Assembly: GCA_011525945.1 (NCBI GenBank)
Contig: WYBJ01000252.1
Span: 1 to 33,541, forward strand
Length of the DNA stretch: 33,541 bases
From: Burkholderiaceae bacterium
GTDB lineage: Bacteria > Pseudomonadota > Gammaproteobacteria > Burkholderiales > WYBJ01
Direction: 5' to 3'
Below the pieces are notes generated by a model. That model did not search any database, was not told the DNA's origin, and was given only the letters and a program-made list of their open reading frames with translations. This document shows, in pieces, positions 7,618 through 16,113 of this stretch. Numbering within the stretch: position 1 is the first letter of the stretch; the number at the start of each line of letters is the position of its first letter. The translations under genes were made by a program, and so were the position numbers.

Positions 7618-9192
7618 ATGACCATCAAACGCATCTCCATCACGATTCTGATCGTCGCGCTCGTGTTCGCTGTCGGAGCGCTCGGCATGCGCGCGCTGCG
7701 CGCAGTGCACGCACCGCCGCTTGAGCCCTGGCATACCTTTGTTCCCGAGGAACTGCGCGCCGACGAGCTCGACACCGCCGACTGGGCACGCTACATCGCG
7801 CAAGAGAACGCCGTCTTCGACAGCGTTCGCGCGAACGTCACGCAGCGCCTGGAACCCGACGCACGCGTGCCGTACAACCGCTACTTCGAAGCCAGTCCGG
7901 TGTTCCCGCCGCATTTCAAGCACGACTGGAACCGTTCCTACGTCATGCGACCGGAGGGCACGCCACGCGGCGCAGCCGTGCTGCTGCACGGCTTGACCGA
8001 TTCGCCCTACAGCCTGCGGCACATCGCGCGCTCCTATGTCGAGCACGGCTTCGTCGCGATTGGCATCCGCATGCCGGGCCACGGCACCGTGCCGGCGGGG
8101 CTCACCGATGTGCGCTGGCAGGACTGGACCGCGGCGACACGGCTCGCGGTGCGCGAGGCACGGCGGCTCGTACCGGCGCCAGCGCCACTGCACCTGGTGG
8201 GCTTTTCCAACGGGGGCGCACTCGCGGTGAAGTACTCTCTCGACGCGATCGAGGATTCGCGCCTGCCGCGCGCCAACCGGGTGGTGCTGTTCGGGCCGAT
8301 GATCGGCATCACGCGTTTCGCGCGCTTCGCCGGCTTGGCCGGATTGCCGGCGCTGCTGCCGCCGTTTGCCAATGCAGCATGGCTGAGCAACCTGCCCGAA
8401 TTCAACCCGTTCAAGTACAACTCCTTCCCGGTCAACGGCGCACGACAATCGTACCTGCTCACCGACACGCTGCAGGCGCAGATCCAGCGCCTCGCGCGGG
8501 CGGGCGCCCTGACACCGATGCCGCCGATTCTGACGTTTCAATCGATCATCGATTTCACCGTCAGCACGCCTGCGATCCTGACGGCACTGTATGCCTTCCT
8601 GCCGGACAACGGCAGCGAGATCGTACTGTTCGATGTCAACCGCACCATGAAGTTCGGCCCGCTCCTGCGGCCGTCGTCGTACGTTGCTCTCGAGCGTCTG
8701 ATGCCGACCACGCCACAGACCTACCGATTCACCGCCATCGTCAATGCCAGCGACACGAGCGACGCCACGCTCGAGCGCACTATCGCGCCGGGGCAATTGC
8801 AGGCGATCGACCGACCCCTACCGTGGCCGTATCCGCGCGGCATCTTCTCACTTTCGCACCTGGCGATCCCCATTCCGCCCTACGATCCGCTGTACGGAAC
8901 CGAACCGGACCCGAAGACGCGCAACGAGTTCGGACTCAACCTCGGCGCGCTGGATGCGCGCGGTGAGCGCGGGGCGCTGATCGTCGACCAGGATTTCCTC
9001 ACCCGGCTGCCGTCGAATCCATTCTTCGGCTACCTGCTCGCTCGCGTCGAGGAAGGAATCGATCGACCCGCCGCTGCCAGCGGCCGCCATCTCGTCGCCC
9101 CGCAGGTGAGCGGGCTGCCGGTACGGCTGGAGGCGCTGCTGTCGACGTTCCTGCCCGATGATGCTGACTCGCAGCCCTTCGCCGGGCCCTGA
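7618..9192 (+). CDS. Membrane-anchored alpha/beta hydrolase
   Basis: This 524-residue protein has one N-terminal hydrophobic helix (residues 7-27, ISITILIVALVFAVGALGM) that reads as a signal anchor placing the enzyme in the periplasm. The hydrolase core holds the oxyanion loop LLHGLTDSPYS (His124-Gly125), the nucleophile elbow GFSNGG with Ser197, and a late LSHLAIPIPPYDPLYG with His414 as candidate catalytic His. It is probably an esterase or lipase; the substrate is unknown. The long insert between strand regions (about residues 230-400) exceeds that of small monoacylglycerol lipases. It starts 38 bases after the patatin gene, and together they suggest co-expressed lipolytic functions. No strong Shine-Dalgarno is visible before ATG 7618. 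Confidence 0.85.
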   Translation: MTIKRISITILIVALVFAVGALGMRALRAVHAPPLEPWHTFVPEELRADELDTADWARYIAQENAVFDSVRANVTQRLEPDARVPYNRYFEASPVFPPHFKHDWNRSYVMRPEGTPRGAAVLLHGLTDSPYSLRHIARSYVEHGFVAIGIRMPGHGTVPAGLTDVRWQDWTAATRLAVREARRLVPAPAPLHLVGFSNGGALAVKYSLDAIEDSRLPRANRVVLFGPMIGITRFARFAGLAGLPALLPPFANAAWLSNLPEFNPFKYNSFPVNGARQSYLLTDTLQAQIQRLARAGALTPMPPILTFQSIIDFTVSTPAILTALYAFLPDNGSEIVLFDVNRTMKFGPLLRPSSYVALERLMPTTPQTYRFTAIVNASDTSDATLERTIAPGQLQAIDRPLPWPYPRGIFSLSHLAIPIPPYDPLYGTEPDPKTRNEFGLNLGALDARGERGALIVDQDFLTRLPSNPFFGYLLARVEEGIDRPAAASGRHLVAPQVSGLPVRLEALLSTFLPDDADSQPFAGP

Positions 9193-9363
9193 GTGTCGGG
9201 GTCGAAGTTCCGCGCGGACCACACCCACGCTCGAAGGCGTGCCTAGCCGCCTCAACCGGTGGTACGCTCCGGGTCGCGACCGGCTGAGCGACCGGTCATT
9301 GCAGTCACCGGGTTCGAATGGGTCGGACCGGGGCCGAAGAAAGGCATGTGACGGAGGCGCAAC

Positions 9364-9582
9364 ATGAGACGACAGTTGATGGTGGTGGCCATTGTGGCCG
9401 GGCTCGGGGCCGGATGCACGAACATGACCCAAGAGCAACAGGGCACGCTAAGCGGGGCGACCATCGGTGCTGCCGCGGGCGCGGGCATCGCGGCCATTGC
9501 CGGCGGTAGCGGCTGGACCGGGGCGGCGATCGGTGCCGCGGCAGGCGCCGTTGCCGGGAATATCCGAGGCGCCCAGCAGTAG
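9364..9582 (+). CDS. Small glycine-zipper lipoprotein (OsmB/YMGG-like)
   Basis: A 72-residue protein: a short signal peptide ends in GLGAGC (Cys18 as lipid attachment site), followed by a glycine/alanine zipper in which Gly and small residues recur every three to four positions through GATIGAAAGAGIAAIAGG and GAAIGAAAGAVAGNIRG. Such proteins are small outer membrane or periplasmic lipoproteins, often osmotically or stress induced. GGAGG at 9353-9357 fixes ATG 9364. Its stop lies 11 bases from the convergent pldA stop. It sits 171 bases after the hydrolase gene and may have its own promoter, though none is obvious. Confidence 0.85.
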   Translation: MRRQLMVVAIVAGLGAGCTNMTQEQQGTLSGATIGAAAGAGIAAIAGGSGWTGAAIGAAAGAVAGNIRGAQQ

Positions 9583-9593
9583 CTGCGCTCGGC

Positions 9594-10673
9594 TCACAGC
9601 CCGGAGTTGATCGCGATACCGACGCCGATCGTCGTCTGCTTCCAGTTGTAATCGATCAGGCTCTCGCCGTATCCCGAGAACACACGCACGTAGCCGCGCA
9701 GCGGGCCGAGTAGCCGCGGCGACGTCCATGTGAGCTCGCCCGCGCCTTTGCCCGTGTTCAGGTTTCCCCGGCCGCTCAGCGTGAACGTGTGTTCGCCCCA
9801 TCGATATAGCCCGCTCAATTCGGCATGACCCATGTAATCGGTGATGTCCGGGTTGTCGTCCCTGTGCGCGCTTTCGTTGATGCGGTACCACGCCTTGGCG
9901 AACAGTGCGAGGTTGTCGCGTTCGACGCCGACCTCGGCGATGATGCGATCCCAGCTTCGCGATAGCGGCGAGGAGCGGCCGTTCGACTGGTGGTTGTATC
10001 CGGCCTTGAGCAGCGTCCAGCGGAATCCGCCCGGCAATGCGATTCCCGGCCGATACGTCACGAATGCTTCGGGCATGTAGTTGGTTTCGCGAAACGGCTT
10101 CGACACCAGATCATCACTGTTGTACACCTGCCAGTGGCTTGCCTGGGTATACGCGGTCCACAGGCCCCAGCGGCGATCGTCGGTGGTCCACAAGCGCGCT
10201 TTGAAGCTCAGTTGAAACATCGCCTCGGTATTGTCGAGATCTTGCGGCGGTACACCGGCGGCTTCGAACAGCGGTGTGAACGGTCGATTGTTTACGCGGT
10301 CGGTATGCTGCGCGACCAGCAGATAGTTGCTCCGGTAGACGCCGAGCAGGTAGCGTGGCGACGACGCGTCGAAGCCCCAGGCCTCGTCGATCATCGACAG
10401 CTTCGCGGAAGGAGTCCGGACGCTGGCTTGCGGGTACTGCGTCTGTGCTGCGGGAGCGCGCGGCGCGGCGCCGGCCGCAGGCTCGGCCGCCGTGCGCGCG
10501 CCCGCAGTTCTGCCGCTGACGGCGTCGTAGCAGGCCAGACGCTGCGCACTCGCGGCTATTCGATGACAATCGGCGACACTAGCCGGTGGCGTCTGGGCGG
10601 ATACAGCGCCGCCGCTCGCAACGATTGCGCTGATGCACGCACCGATCCGCATCCAGGCCGGTGACGATCGCAT
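9594..10673 (-). CDS. pldA: Outer membrane phospholipase A (OMPLA)
   Basis: This 359-residue protein has a signal peptide (to about residue 26), then a low-complexity Ala-rich segment (55-85) and an OMPLA beta-barrel. The active-site signature is clear: GYNHQSNGRSSPLSRSWDRI, with His228 and Ser230 matching the catalytic His/Ser of OMPLA. The C-terminal strand ends in GIAINSGL. The enzyme degrades phospholipids mislocalised to the outer leaflet and is normally activated by calcium and dimerisation. It is longer than the E. coli enzyme (289 residues) because of the N-terminal extension, which contains a two-cysteine DCHRIAASAQRLACYDAV motif. GAAGGG ahead of ATG 10673 is a good ribosome-binding site. 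It diverges from the RND operon. Confidence 0.93.
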   Translation of the reverse strand: MRSSPAWMRIGACISAIVASGGAVSAQTPPASVADCHRIAASAQRLACYDAVSGRTAGARTAAEPAAGAAPRAPAAQTQYPQASVRTPSAKLSMIDEAWGFDASSPRYLLGVYRSNYLLVAQHTDRVNNRPFTPLFEAAGVPPQDLDNTEAMFQLSFKARLWTTDDRRWGLWTAYTQASHWQVYNSDDLVSKPFRETNYMPEAFVTYRPGIALPGGFRWTLLKAGYNHQSNGRSSPLSRSWDRIIAEVGVERDNLALFAKAWYRINESAHRDDNPDITDYMGHAELSGLYRWGEHTFTLSGRGNLNTGKGAGELTWTSPRLLGPLRGYVRVFSGYGESLIDYNWKQTTIGVGIAINSGL

Positions 10674-10810
10674 AGGACTTCCCTTCGTGTGATGGTGCGG
10701 CTTGTAGGCGCTCGCTTCACTTCCTTGCAGTGTTTCGCCGCGGCATCGGCGTGCACGCAGCGCGCACCTCGAAGTTCAGGCGTCGTGCATCGAAGTGAGC
10801 ATTAGCATTG

Positions 10811-10820
10811 AAGTATACTT
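10811..10820 (+). promoter_or_regulatory. Perfect palindrome AAGTATACTT containing a TATACT -10-like hexamer
   Basis: The 10-bp palindrome lies in the pldA/RND divergent region, 45 bases before the RND adaptor start. TATACT (10814-10819) is a 5/6 match to a -10 box. No convincing -35 is seen. It could be a small operator half-site pair overlapping the promoter, but no regulator gene of a type usual for RND pumps is adjacent. Confidence 0.35.
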
Positions 10821-10865
10821 GCGAGCGCTTAGCCGCTCCAGCGATTCCAGCGGGAGGAATTGTCC

Positions 10866-11990
10866 GTGTCATCAATCCACGTTCCCTGGCCGGCGCGCGA
10901 TTTTCGCGCGTTGCCGAGAATTATCATCCGCGCCTGCGCCGCAGTCGCGATCGTGCTGCTCTCGGCTTGCCAGCGCCCGGAGGAAGCTCCGGCGCCGGAG
11001 ATCCGGCCGGTGCGCGTCGTGGCGATCGAGAAGCGCGCGACCAGCAGCACGATCTCGCTGACGGGTAACGTGCAGGCCGAGACGGAGGTCAATCTCTCGT
11101 TTCGGATCGACGGCAGAATGATCGAGCGCGCAGTGGGTATCGGCGACACGGTGCGGCCGGGTCAGCTTGTCGCACGCCTCGACCCGGAAAACGAGCAGAG
11201 CGCACTGCAAGCGGCGCGCGCCGCGTATGCCGCCGCCAACGCGCAACTGGTGGAGGCGCGCAACAACTTCGTGCGCATGCGCGATCTGGTGGCCGAGAAC
11301 GCGGTCTCGCGCGCCGCTTTCGATCAGGCCGAGGCACTCCTCAAGAGCGCGCAGGCTCAGCTCGAGTCGGCGCAGTCGCAAGTCGACATCGCGCAGAATC
11401 GAATGAGCTATACGCGGCTCGTGTCCACCGTGGCCGGTGTGGTTACCGTGCAGGGCGCCGAGCCGGGCGAAGTCGTCGGGGCCGGGCGGATGATCGTGCA
11501 GGTCGCGCGCGAAGGCACGCGCGATGCCGTATTCGACATACCAGCGCGCGCAAAGGAGCACACGCCACTTGGCGCCGAGATCGGCGTCGTGCTCACGGCT
11601 GACCCCAAAGTGACCGCGACCGGCCGCGTGCGCGAGATTTCGCCGCGCGCCGATCCGGTGACCGGGACATTCCGGGTCAGGGTACGACTGATCAAGCCGC
11701 CCGCCGCCATGCGCCTCGGCACCACGGTGACCGGTCGCATCCGGCTTCCCGCAACGGCGAGTATCGAGATTCCCGCGTCCGCAGTCATACGGGCCGACCG
11801 GCAGGCGGCGGTCTGGGTCGTCGATCCGAAAACGGGAACCGTAGCGACGCGCGACATCCAGGTGGCAGCGTCGGATCCGGAGCGTGTCCAGGTCGCATCG
11901 GGCCTCAATGCAGGCGACGTTGTCGTGACCGCCGGCGTGCAAGCCCTGCGGCCGGGGCAGAAAGTCCGACCGCTCGAGACCAGAAATTGA
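10866..11990 (+). CDS. RND efflux periplasmic adaptor (membrane fusion) lipoprotein
   Basis: This protein of 374 residues links an inner membrane RND permease to an outer membrane channel. A signal peptide ends in the lipobox LLSAC, giving a lipidated adaptor. Next come the first lipoyl half-motif (TGNVQAETEVNLSFRIDGRM, VGDTV-type RPGQLVARLDP), an alpha-helical hairpin (about residues 100-165, rich in Ala, Gln and Glu), the second lipoyl half (YTRLVSTVAGVVTVQGAEPGEVVGAG), a beta-barrel and a membrane-proximal domain ending near VVVTAGVQALRPGQKV. GTG 10866 is preferred to TTG 10860, because GGGAGGAA at 10852-10859 is properly spaced only for the GTG. The stop overlaps the TTG start of the permease gene. 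Confidence 0.93.
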   Translation: MSSIHVPWPARDFRALPRIIIRACAAVAIVLLSACQRPEEAPAPEIRPVRVVAIEKRATSSTISLTGNVQAETEVNLSFRIDGRMIERAVGIGDTVRPGQLVARLDPENEQSALQAARAAYAAANAQLVEARNNFVRMRDLVAENAVSRAAFDQAEALLKSAQAQLESAQSQVDIAQNRMSYTRLVSTVAGVVTVQGAEPGEVVGAGRMIVQVAREGTRDAVFDIPARAKEHTPLGAEIGVVLTADPKVTATGRVREISPRADPVTGTFRVRVRLIKPPAAMRLGTTVTGRIRLPATASIEIPASAVIRADRQAAVWVVDPKTGTVATRDIQVAASDPERVQVASGLNAGDVVVTAGVQALRPGQKVRPLETRN

Positions 11991-14900
11991 TCGGTCCCAA
12001 TCTGTCCGAATGGGCGCTCGGGAAGCGCTCGCTCATCGTCTTCATGATGATCGTCGCCGTGGTGGCGGGAACGTCGTCGTTCCTGAGGCTCGGCCGCGCA
12101 GAGGACCCGGTATTCACCATCCGCACGATGGTGGTCGCGGCGGCGTGGCCCGGGGCCACCGTCGACGAGATGCTGCTGCAGGTAACCGAGCGCCTCGAGC
12201 GCAAGCTGCAGGAGACCGACTTTCTCGACCAGGTGCGCAGCTACACCAGCGCCGGACAGACCACGATCTTCGTCGACATCAAGGATTCGATGCCGGAATC
12301 CAAGGTCCCCGATATCTGGTACCAGGTGCGCAAGAACATCGGCGATATCCGCCATACGCTCCCTGCCGGCGTCGTGGGCCCCTTCTTCAACGACGACTTC
12401 GGCGACACGTTCGGCATCATTTACGCGTTCACCGCCGACGGCTTCAACTTTCGCGAGTTGCGCGATTACGTCGAGTCGGCGCGCTCGCGCCTGCTGCGGG
12501 TGCCGGATGTCTCCCAGATCGACGTGATGGGCGCGCAGGACGAGCAGATTTTCATCGAGTTCTCCACCGAGCGCCTGGCCGGCCTGCGGCTTGACTATCA
12601 ATCGATACTCGCAACGCTGCAAGCGCAGAACATCATCCGGCCCGCTGGCGTCATTCAGACGCCTCAGGAGCGGGTGTTCCTGCGCGTGACCGGCGCATTC
12701 GACAACGAGCACGATATCGAGTCGGTCAACTTCGTCTCCGGGGATCGCATCTTCCGGCTGGGCGATATCGCCACCGTGCGACGCGGCTTCGCGGATCCGC
12801 CGCAGCCGATGTTCCGCGTCAACGGCCGCGCCGCGATCGGCTTGGCCATCGCCATGCGCGACGGCGGCGACATCCTCGCGCTCGGCGCCAACATCCGCAA
12901 GGAGATGGCCGATATCCGTGCCAACCTGCCCGTCGGAATCGAACCCACGCTGGTCGCGGACCAGGCGGTCTCGGTCGATCTGGCCATCAACGATTTCATG
13001 GCATCGCTGTGGCAGGCGATCGCGATCATCCTCGCTTGCAGTTTCGTGAGCCTCGGCGTGCGTCCCGGCACGGTGGTCGCGCTGGCGATTCCGCTCACGC
13101 TCGCGATCGTGTTCTTGGTGATGGACGTGTTGAACATCGACCTGCACCGCATCTCGCTGGGTGCGCTGATCATCGCACTCACGCTGCTGGTCGACGATGC
13201 GATGACCACGGTCGATGCCATGATCAATCGGCTCGCCGCGGGCGACAGCAAGCACGAAGCGGGAACCTATGCCTACCGCACGCTCGCCGCACCGATGCTG
13301 ATGGGCACGCTCGTCACGATCGCGAGCTTCGTTCCGATCGGTTTCGCGCGAAGCTCGGCGGGCGAGTACACGTTCTCGATCTTCTCCGTGGTAGCGATTT
13401 CGCTGATCGTGTCCTGGCTGGTGGCGGTGACCTTCGCCCCGCTCATCGGCACGGCCATTCTCAAAGTGCCCAAACCGCAAGCGGATGCACGGCCGAGTAA
13501 GATCGTGGGCTTCTACAGCGCGTTCCTGAAGGGGGCGATACGCGCCAAATGGCTCACCATCGGTTTGACTATGGCCGCGTTCGCCGCGGCGATCTACCTG
13601 CTGCAATTCGTCCCGCAGCAGTTCTTTCCGGCCTCCGACCGACCCGAGTTGCTGGTCGATATGACCCTGCGCCAGAACGCCTCGATCCGGGCGACCGAGG
13701 CGCAGGCGCTGCGCCTCGAGACGATCCTGAAGGACGATCCCGACGTCGATCATTTCAGCACCTACGTCGGTCGCGGCGCCCCCCGCTTCATCCTGACCAT
13801 CGACGTGCAAGGTGCGAATCCGTTCTTCACGCAGTTCGTCGTCGTCGCGAAGGATCTGGAAGCGCGCGAGCGGCTGCACAACAAGCTCGAAAAGGCGCTC
13901 GCCGAAGACTTCCCCGAGGTGGTCGGACGCGTCTCGCCGCTCGAGCTCGGTCCCCCGGTCGGCTGGCCGCTGCGCTACCGCGTGTCGGGTCCGGACAAGG
14001 ACCAGGTGCGTGCGATCGCGCTCGATCTCGCGAACGTGATCGCGTCCGAACCGCGTACCCGTTTCATCAACTACGACTGGATGGAGCCGGCGCGGCAGAT
14101 ACGCGTGCGCATCGACCAGGACGAGGCGCGCCAACTCGGTGTCAGCTCGCGCGCGCTGGCCGCGGTGCTGAACGCCGCCGTAACCGGATCGCCCGTGACG
14201 CAGGTGCGCGACGACATCTACCTCGTCAACGTGGTCGCCCGTGCGACCGATGACGAGCGTGTCTCGTTCAAGACGCTGGCTTCGCTGCAGGTGCCCACGC
14301 CGAGCGGACGCATGGTGCCGCTGAGCCAGTTCGCCACCTTCACCGAGGAGCAGGAAAACCCGCTGGTGTGGCGGCGCGACCGCATGCCCACGCTCACCGT
14401 GGGCGCCGACGTCAACCGCGGCGTGCTGGCGGACGAGATCGTGAGCGCGCTTGCGCCGAAGATCGATGCGTTCGCGGCCAAGCTCCCGCACGGCTACAAG
14501 GTCGAGACCGGCGGGCTCGCCGAGGAGAGCGCCGCGTCGCAGGCATCGGTGTTCGCGGTGGTGCCGTTCATGATCGTGCTGATGCTCTCGCTCATGATGG
14601 TGCTGCTGGTGAGCTTCCGGCGCGTGGCGATGGTGTTCTGCGTGCTGCCGCTGGGTCTCATCGGCGTGGTGCTGTCGCTGCTCGTATTCAACCGCCCGCT
14701 CGGCTTCGTGGCGATTCTCGGCGTGCTCGCGCTGATCGGCATGATCGCGAAGAACGCGTTGATCCTGCTGGTGCAGATCGAGACCGACCGCGCCGGCGGC
14801 AAGGGCGTCGTGGATGCCGTGCTGGCGGCGGCAACGTCGCGCATGCGCCCGCTGATGTTGACGGCGATCTCCACCGTGCTGGGCCTGATTCCGATCGCGC

Positions 14901-15052
14901 CGACGGTGTTCTGGGGGCCGATGGCATTCGCGATCATGGGCGGCCTGCTGGTCGCAACGCTGCTCACGCTGGTTTTCCTGCCGGTGGTGTACGTGACGGT
15001 GTTCGGCGGCGCGAAGGAAGCGCCGCTCGCGCCCGCCCCGGAGGGAACATGA
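11987..15052 (+). CDS. RND-family efflux permease
   Basis: This 1021-residue inner membrane transporter has the RND layout of 12 helices and two large periplasmic loops. The N-terminus, MIGPNLSEWAL, matches the conserved start of this subfamily, which supports the TTG start at 11987 that overlaps the adaptor stop. The TM4 proton-relay aspartates are in LTLLVDDAMTTVDAM (near residue 400) and the TM10 lysine is in GMIAKNALILLVQIE, so proton-driven transport is expected. With the adaptor upstream it forms a drug, metal or lipid exporter; the substrate is not evident. The outer channel may be the one at 23691. Its TGA overlaps the ATG of mrpE, tying the pump to a cation/proton antiporter module. 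Confidence 0.94.
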   Translation: MIGPNLSEWALGKRSLIVFMMIVAVVAGTSSFLRLGRAEDPVFTIRTMVVAAAWPGATVDEMLLQVTERLERKLQETDFLDQVRSYTSAGQTTIFVDIKDSMPESKVPDIWYQVRKNIGDIRHTLPAGVVGPFFNDDFGDTFGIIYAFTADGFNFRELRDYVESARSRLLRVPDVSQIDVMGAQDEQIFIEFSTERLAGLRLDYQSILATLQAQNIIRPAGVIQTPQERVFLRVTGAFDNEHDIESVNFVSGDRIFRLGDIATVRRGFADPPQPMFRVNGRAAIGLAIAMRDGGDILALGANIRKEMADIRANLPVGIEPTLVADQAVSVDLAINDFMASLWQAIAIILACSFVSLGVRPGTVVALAIPLTLAIVFLVMDVLNIDLHRISLGALIIALTLLVDDAMTTVDAMINRLAAGDSKHEAGTYAYRTLAAPMLMGTLVTIASFVPIGFARSSAGEYTFSIFSVVAISLIVSWLVAVTFAPLIGTAILKVPKPQADARPSKIVGFYSAFLKGAIRAKWLTIGLTMAAFAAAIYLLQFVPQQFFPASDRPELLVDMTLRQNASIRATEAQALRLETILKDDPDVDHFSTYVGRGAPRFILTIDVQGANPFFTQFVVVAKDLEARERLHNKLEKALAEDFPEVVGRVSPLELGPPVGWPLRYRVSGPDKDQVRAIALDLANVIASEPRTRFINYDWMEPARQIRVRIDQDEARQLGVSSRALAAVLNAAVTGSPVTQVRDDIYLVNVVARATDDERVSFKTLASLQVPTPSGRMVPLSQFATFTEEQENPLVWRRDRMPTLTVGADVNRGVLADEIVSALAPKIDAFAAKLPHGYKVETGGLAEESAASQASVFAVVPFMIVLMLSLMMVLLVSFRRVAMVFCVLPLGLIGVVLSLLVFNRPLGFVAILGVLALIGMIAKNALILLVQIETDRAGGKGVVDAVLAAATSRMRPLMLTAISTVLGLIPIAPTVFWGPMAFAIMGGLLVATLLTLVFLPVVYVTVFGGAKEAPLAPAPEGT

Positions 15053-15543
15053 GCGCGCGTAGTCGGCTCGGCACGGCGCTCGCGCGCGCCGCCGGTTATT
15101 TCGCGCTCTGGGTCGTCTTGATCGGTCTTCACCCGATCGATCTGGCGGTCGGCGTGCTCGCCGCTGCGGCCGCCGCGTGGACGAGCGTGCGCCTGCTCCC
15201 GCCGGACGCCGGACACGTTCGATTCGTCGTGCTGGTTGCGCTCTTGCCGCGGTTCCTGGGGCAGTCGGTGCTCGCCGGCTTCGACGTCGCACGCCGCGCG
15301 TTTCATCCCAGGATGCCGCTCAAGCCCGGTTTCGTCGAGTATCCGGCGAACCTGCCGCGCGGCCCCGCGCGCAGCGCCTTCGAGACCATCACGAGCCTCC
15401 TGCCGGGCACGATGCCCTGCGGCGAGGGTGCGCAGACGATCGAGTATCACTGCCTCGACGTCGGCCAGCCGGTGGTCGAGCAGCTCGCCGCCGACGAGCG
15501 CGCGTACGGACGCGCGCTCGTGCCGGGGCGCGGCCATGGCTGA
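15049..15543 (+). CDS. mrpE: Mrp-type antiporter subunit E
   Basis: The 164-residue product shows the MnhE/MrpE layout: two N-terminal membrane helices (about 10-50), then an amphipathic helical cytoplasmic part with RFLGQSVLAGFDVARRAFHPRMPLKPGFVEYP and the highly conserved TITSLLPGTMP. It is an accessory membrane subunit of a multi-subunit cation/proton antiporter. The frame is open far upstream inside the RND gene, but ATG 15049 in the ATGA overlap with the permease stop is clearly the start, giving the family's usual length of about 160 residues. It is the first gene of the Mrp run. Confidence 0.9.
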   Translation: MSARSRLGTALARAAGYFALWVVLIGLHPIDLAVGVLAAAAAAWTSVRLLPPDAGHVRFVVLVALLPRFLGQSVLAGFDVARRAFHPRMPLKPGFVEYPANLPRGPARSAFETITSLLPGTMPCGEGAQTIEYHCLDVGQPVVEQLAADERAYGRALVPGRGHG

Positions 15544-15823
15544 GTTCCTGTTCGCGACCTCGGGCTTCGTGCTCCTAACCGTCGCCCTGGGGTTGGTGCG
15601 CATCCTGCGCGGACCGGCTGACGCCGATCGCATGATGGCGGCACAACTGCTCGGCAGCGGAGGTATCGCCGCACTGCTTCTGCTCGGCGCCGCGGCGGGC
15701 GTGGACGCGGTGATCGACTTGTCGCTGACACTTGCGCTGCTGGCGGCGTTCGCGACGGTGGCATTCGTCAAGTTCGCCGCCACACCCGCGCGCGGCGAGG
15801 CTAGAGCGGACGACGCCGCGTGA
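15536..15823 (+). CDS. mrpF: Mrp-type antiporter subunit F
   Basis: A 95-residue protein with three hydrophobic helices; VALGLVRILRGPADADRMMAAQ is the MrpF/MnhF/PhaF signature loop between helices 1 and 2. It is a small membrane subunit of the Mrp complex. ATG 15536 overlaps the mrpE end by 8 bases, and its stop overlaps the GTG of mrpG. The open frame upstream of 15536 lies inside mrpE and is not used. Confidence 0.9.
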   Translation: MAEFLFATSGFVLLTVALGLVRILRGPADADRMMAAQLLGSGGIAALLLLGAAAGVDAVIDLSLTLALLAAFATVAFVKFAATPARGEARADDAA

Positions 15824-16113
15824 GCACCGCGCTCGACATCTTCACCGTCGTAAGCGTCGCCGCAGGTGCGTTATTCTTCCTCGCCGGGACTGTCGGCCTG
15901 TTGCGCTTCCCCGACGTATTCACCCACATCCACGCGCTCGGCAAGGCCGATAACCTCGGCCTCGGACTCGTGGTGCTGGGCCTCCTGCCGCAGGTGAACG
16001 GACTGCTCGCGGGCCTCAAGCTCGTTGCCATCTGGCTCATCGTCCTGCTCGCGGGGGCAGCCGTATCGCAGATGATCGCACGCGCGGCGCGGCGCGCCGG
16101 GCCGCACGCATGA
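15820..16113 (+). CDS. mrpG: Mrp-type antiporter subunit G
   Basis: This 97-residue protein has three membrane helices and the MrpG/MnhG marks FFLAGTVGLLRFPDVFTHIHALGKADNLG. It starts with GTG at 15820 in a GTGA overlap with mrpF and ends in an ATGA overlap with the next gene. MrpG is a small integral subunit needed for assembly of Mrp complexes. Confidence 0.9.
   Translation: MSTALDIFTVVSVAAGALFFLAGTVGLLRFPDVFTHIHALGKADNLGLGLVVLGLLPQVNGLLAGLKLVAIWLIVLLAGAAVSQMIARAARRAGPHA

Noticed and set aside
5468..7618. A 716-codon minus-strand frame opposite the glycine-zipper and patatin genes
   Set aside because: The composition is that of a GC-rich antisense frame (Arg, His, Gly, Ala), and the plus-strand genes carry catalytic motifs and signal peptides.
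9308..9330. GGTTCGAATG resembling a tRNA T-loop
   Set aside because: The flanking bases do not form a T-stem, and no acceptor, D or anticodon arms fit upstream.
11408..15292. A 1294-codon open frame on the minus strand, antisense to the RND genes
   Set aside because: The translation is Arg/His/Asp-rich low-complexity sequence without domains. It is the usual antisense shadow of a high-GC gene, and the plus-strand permease is unambiguous.
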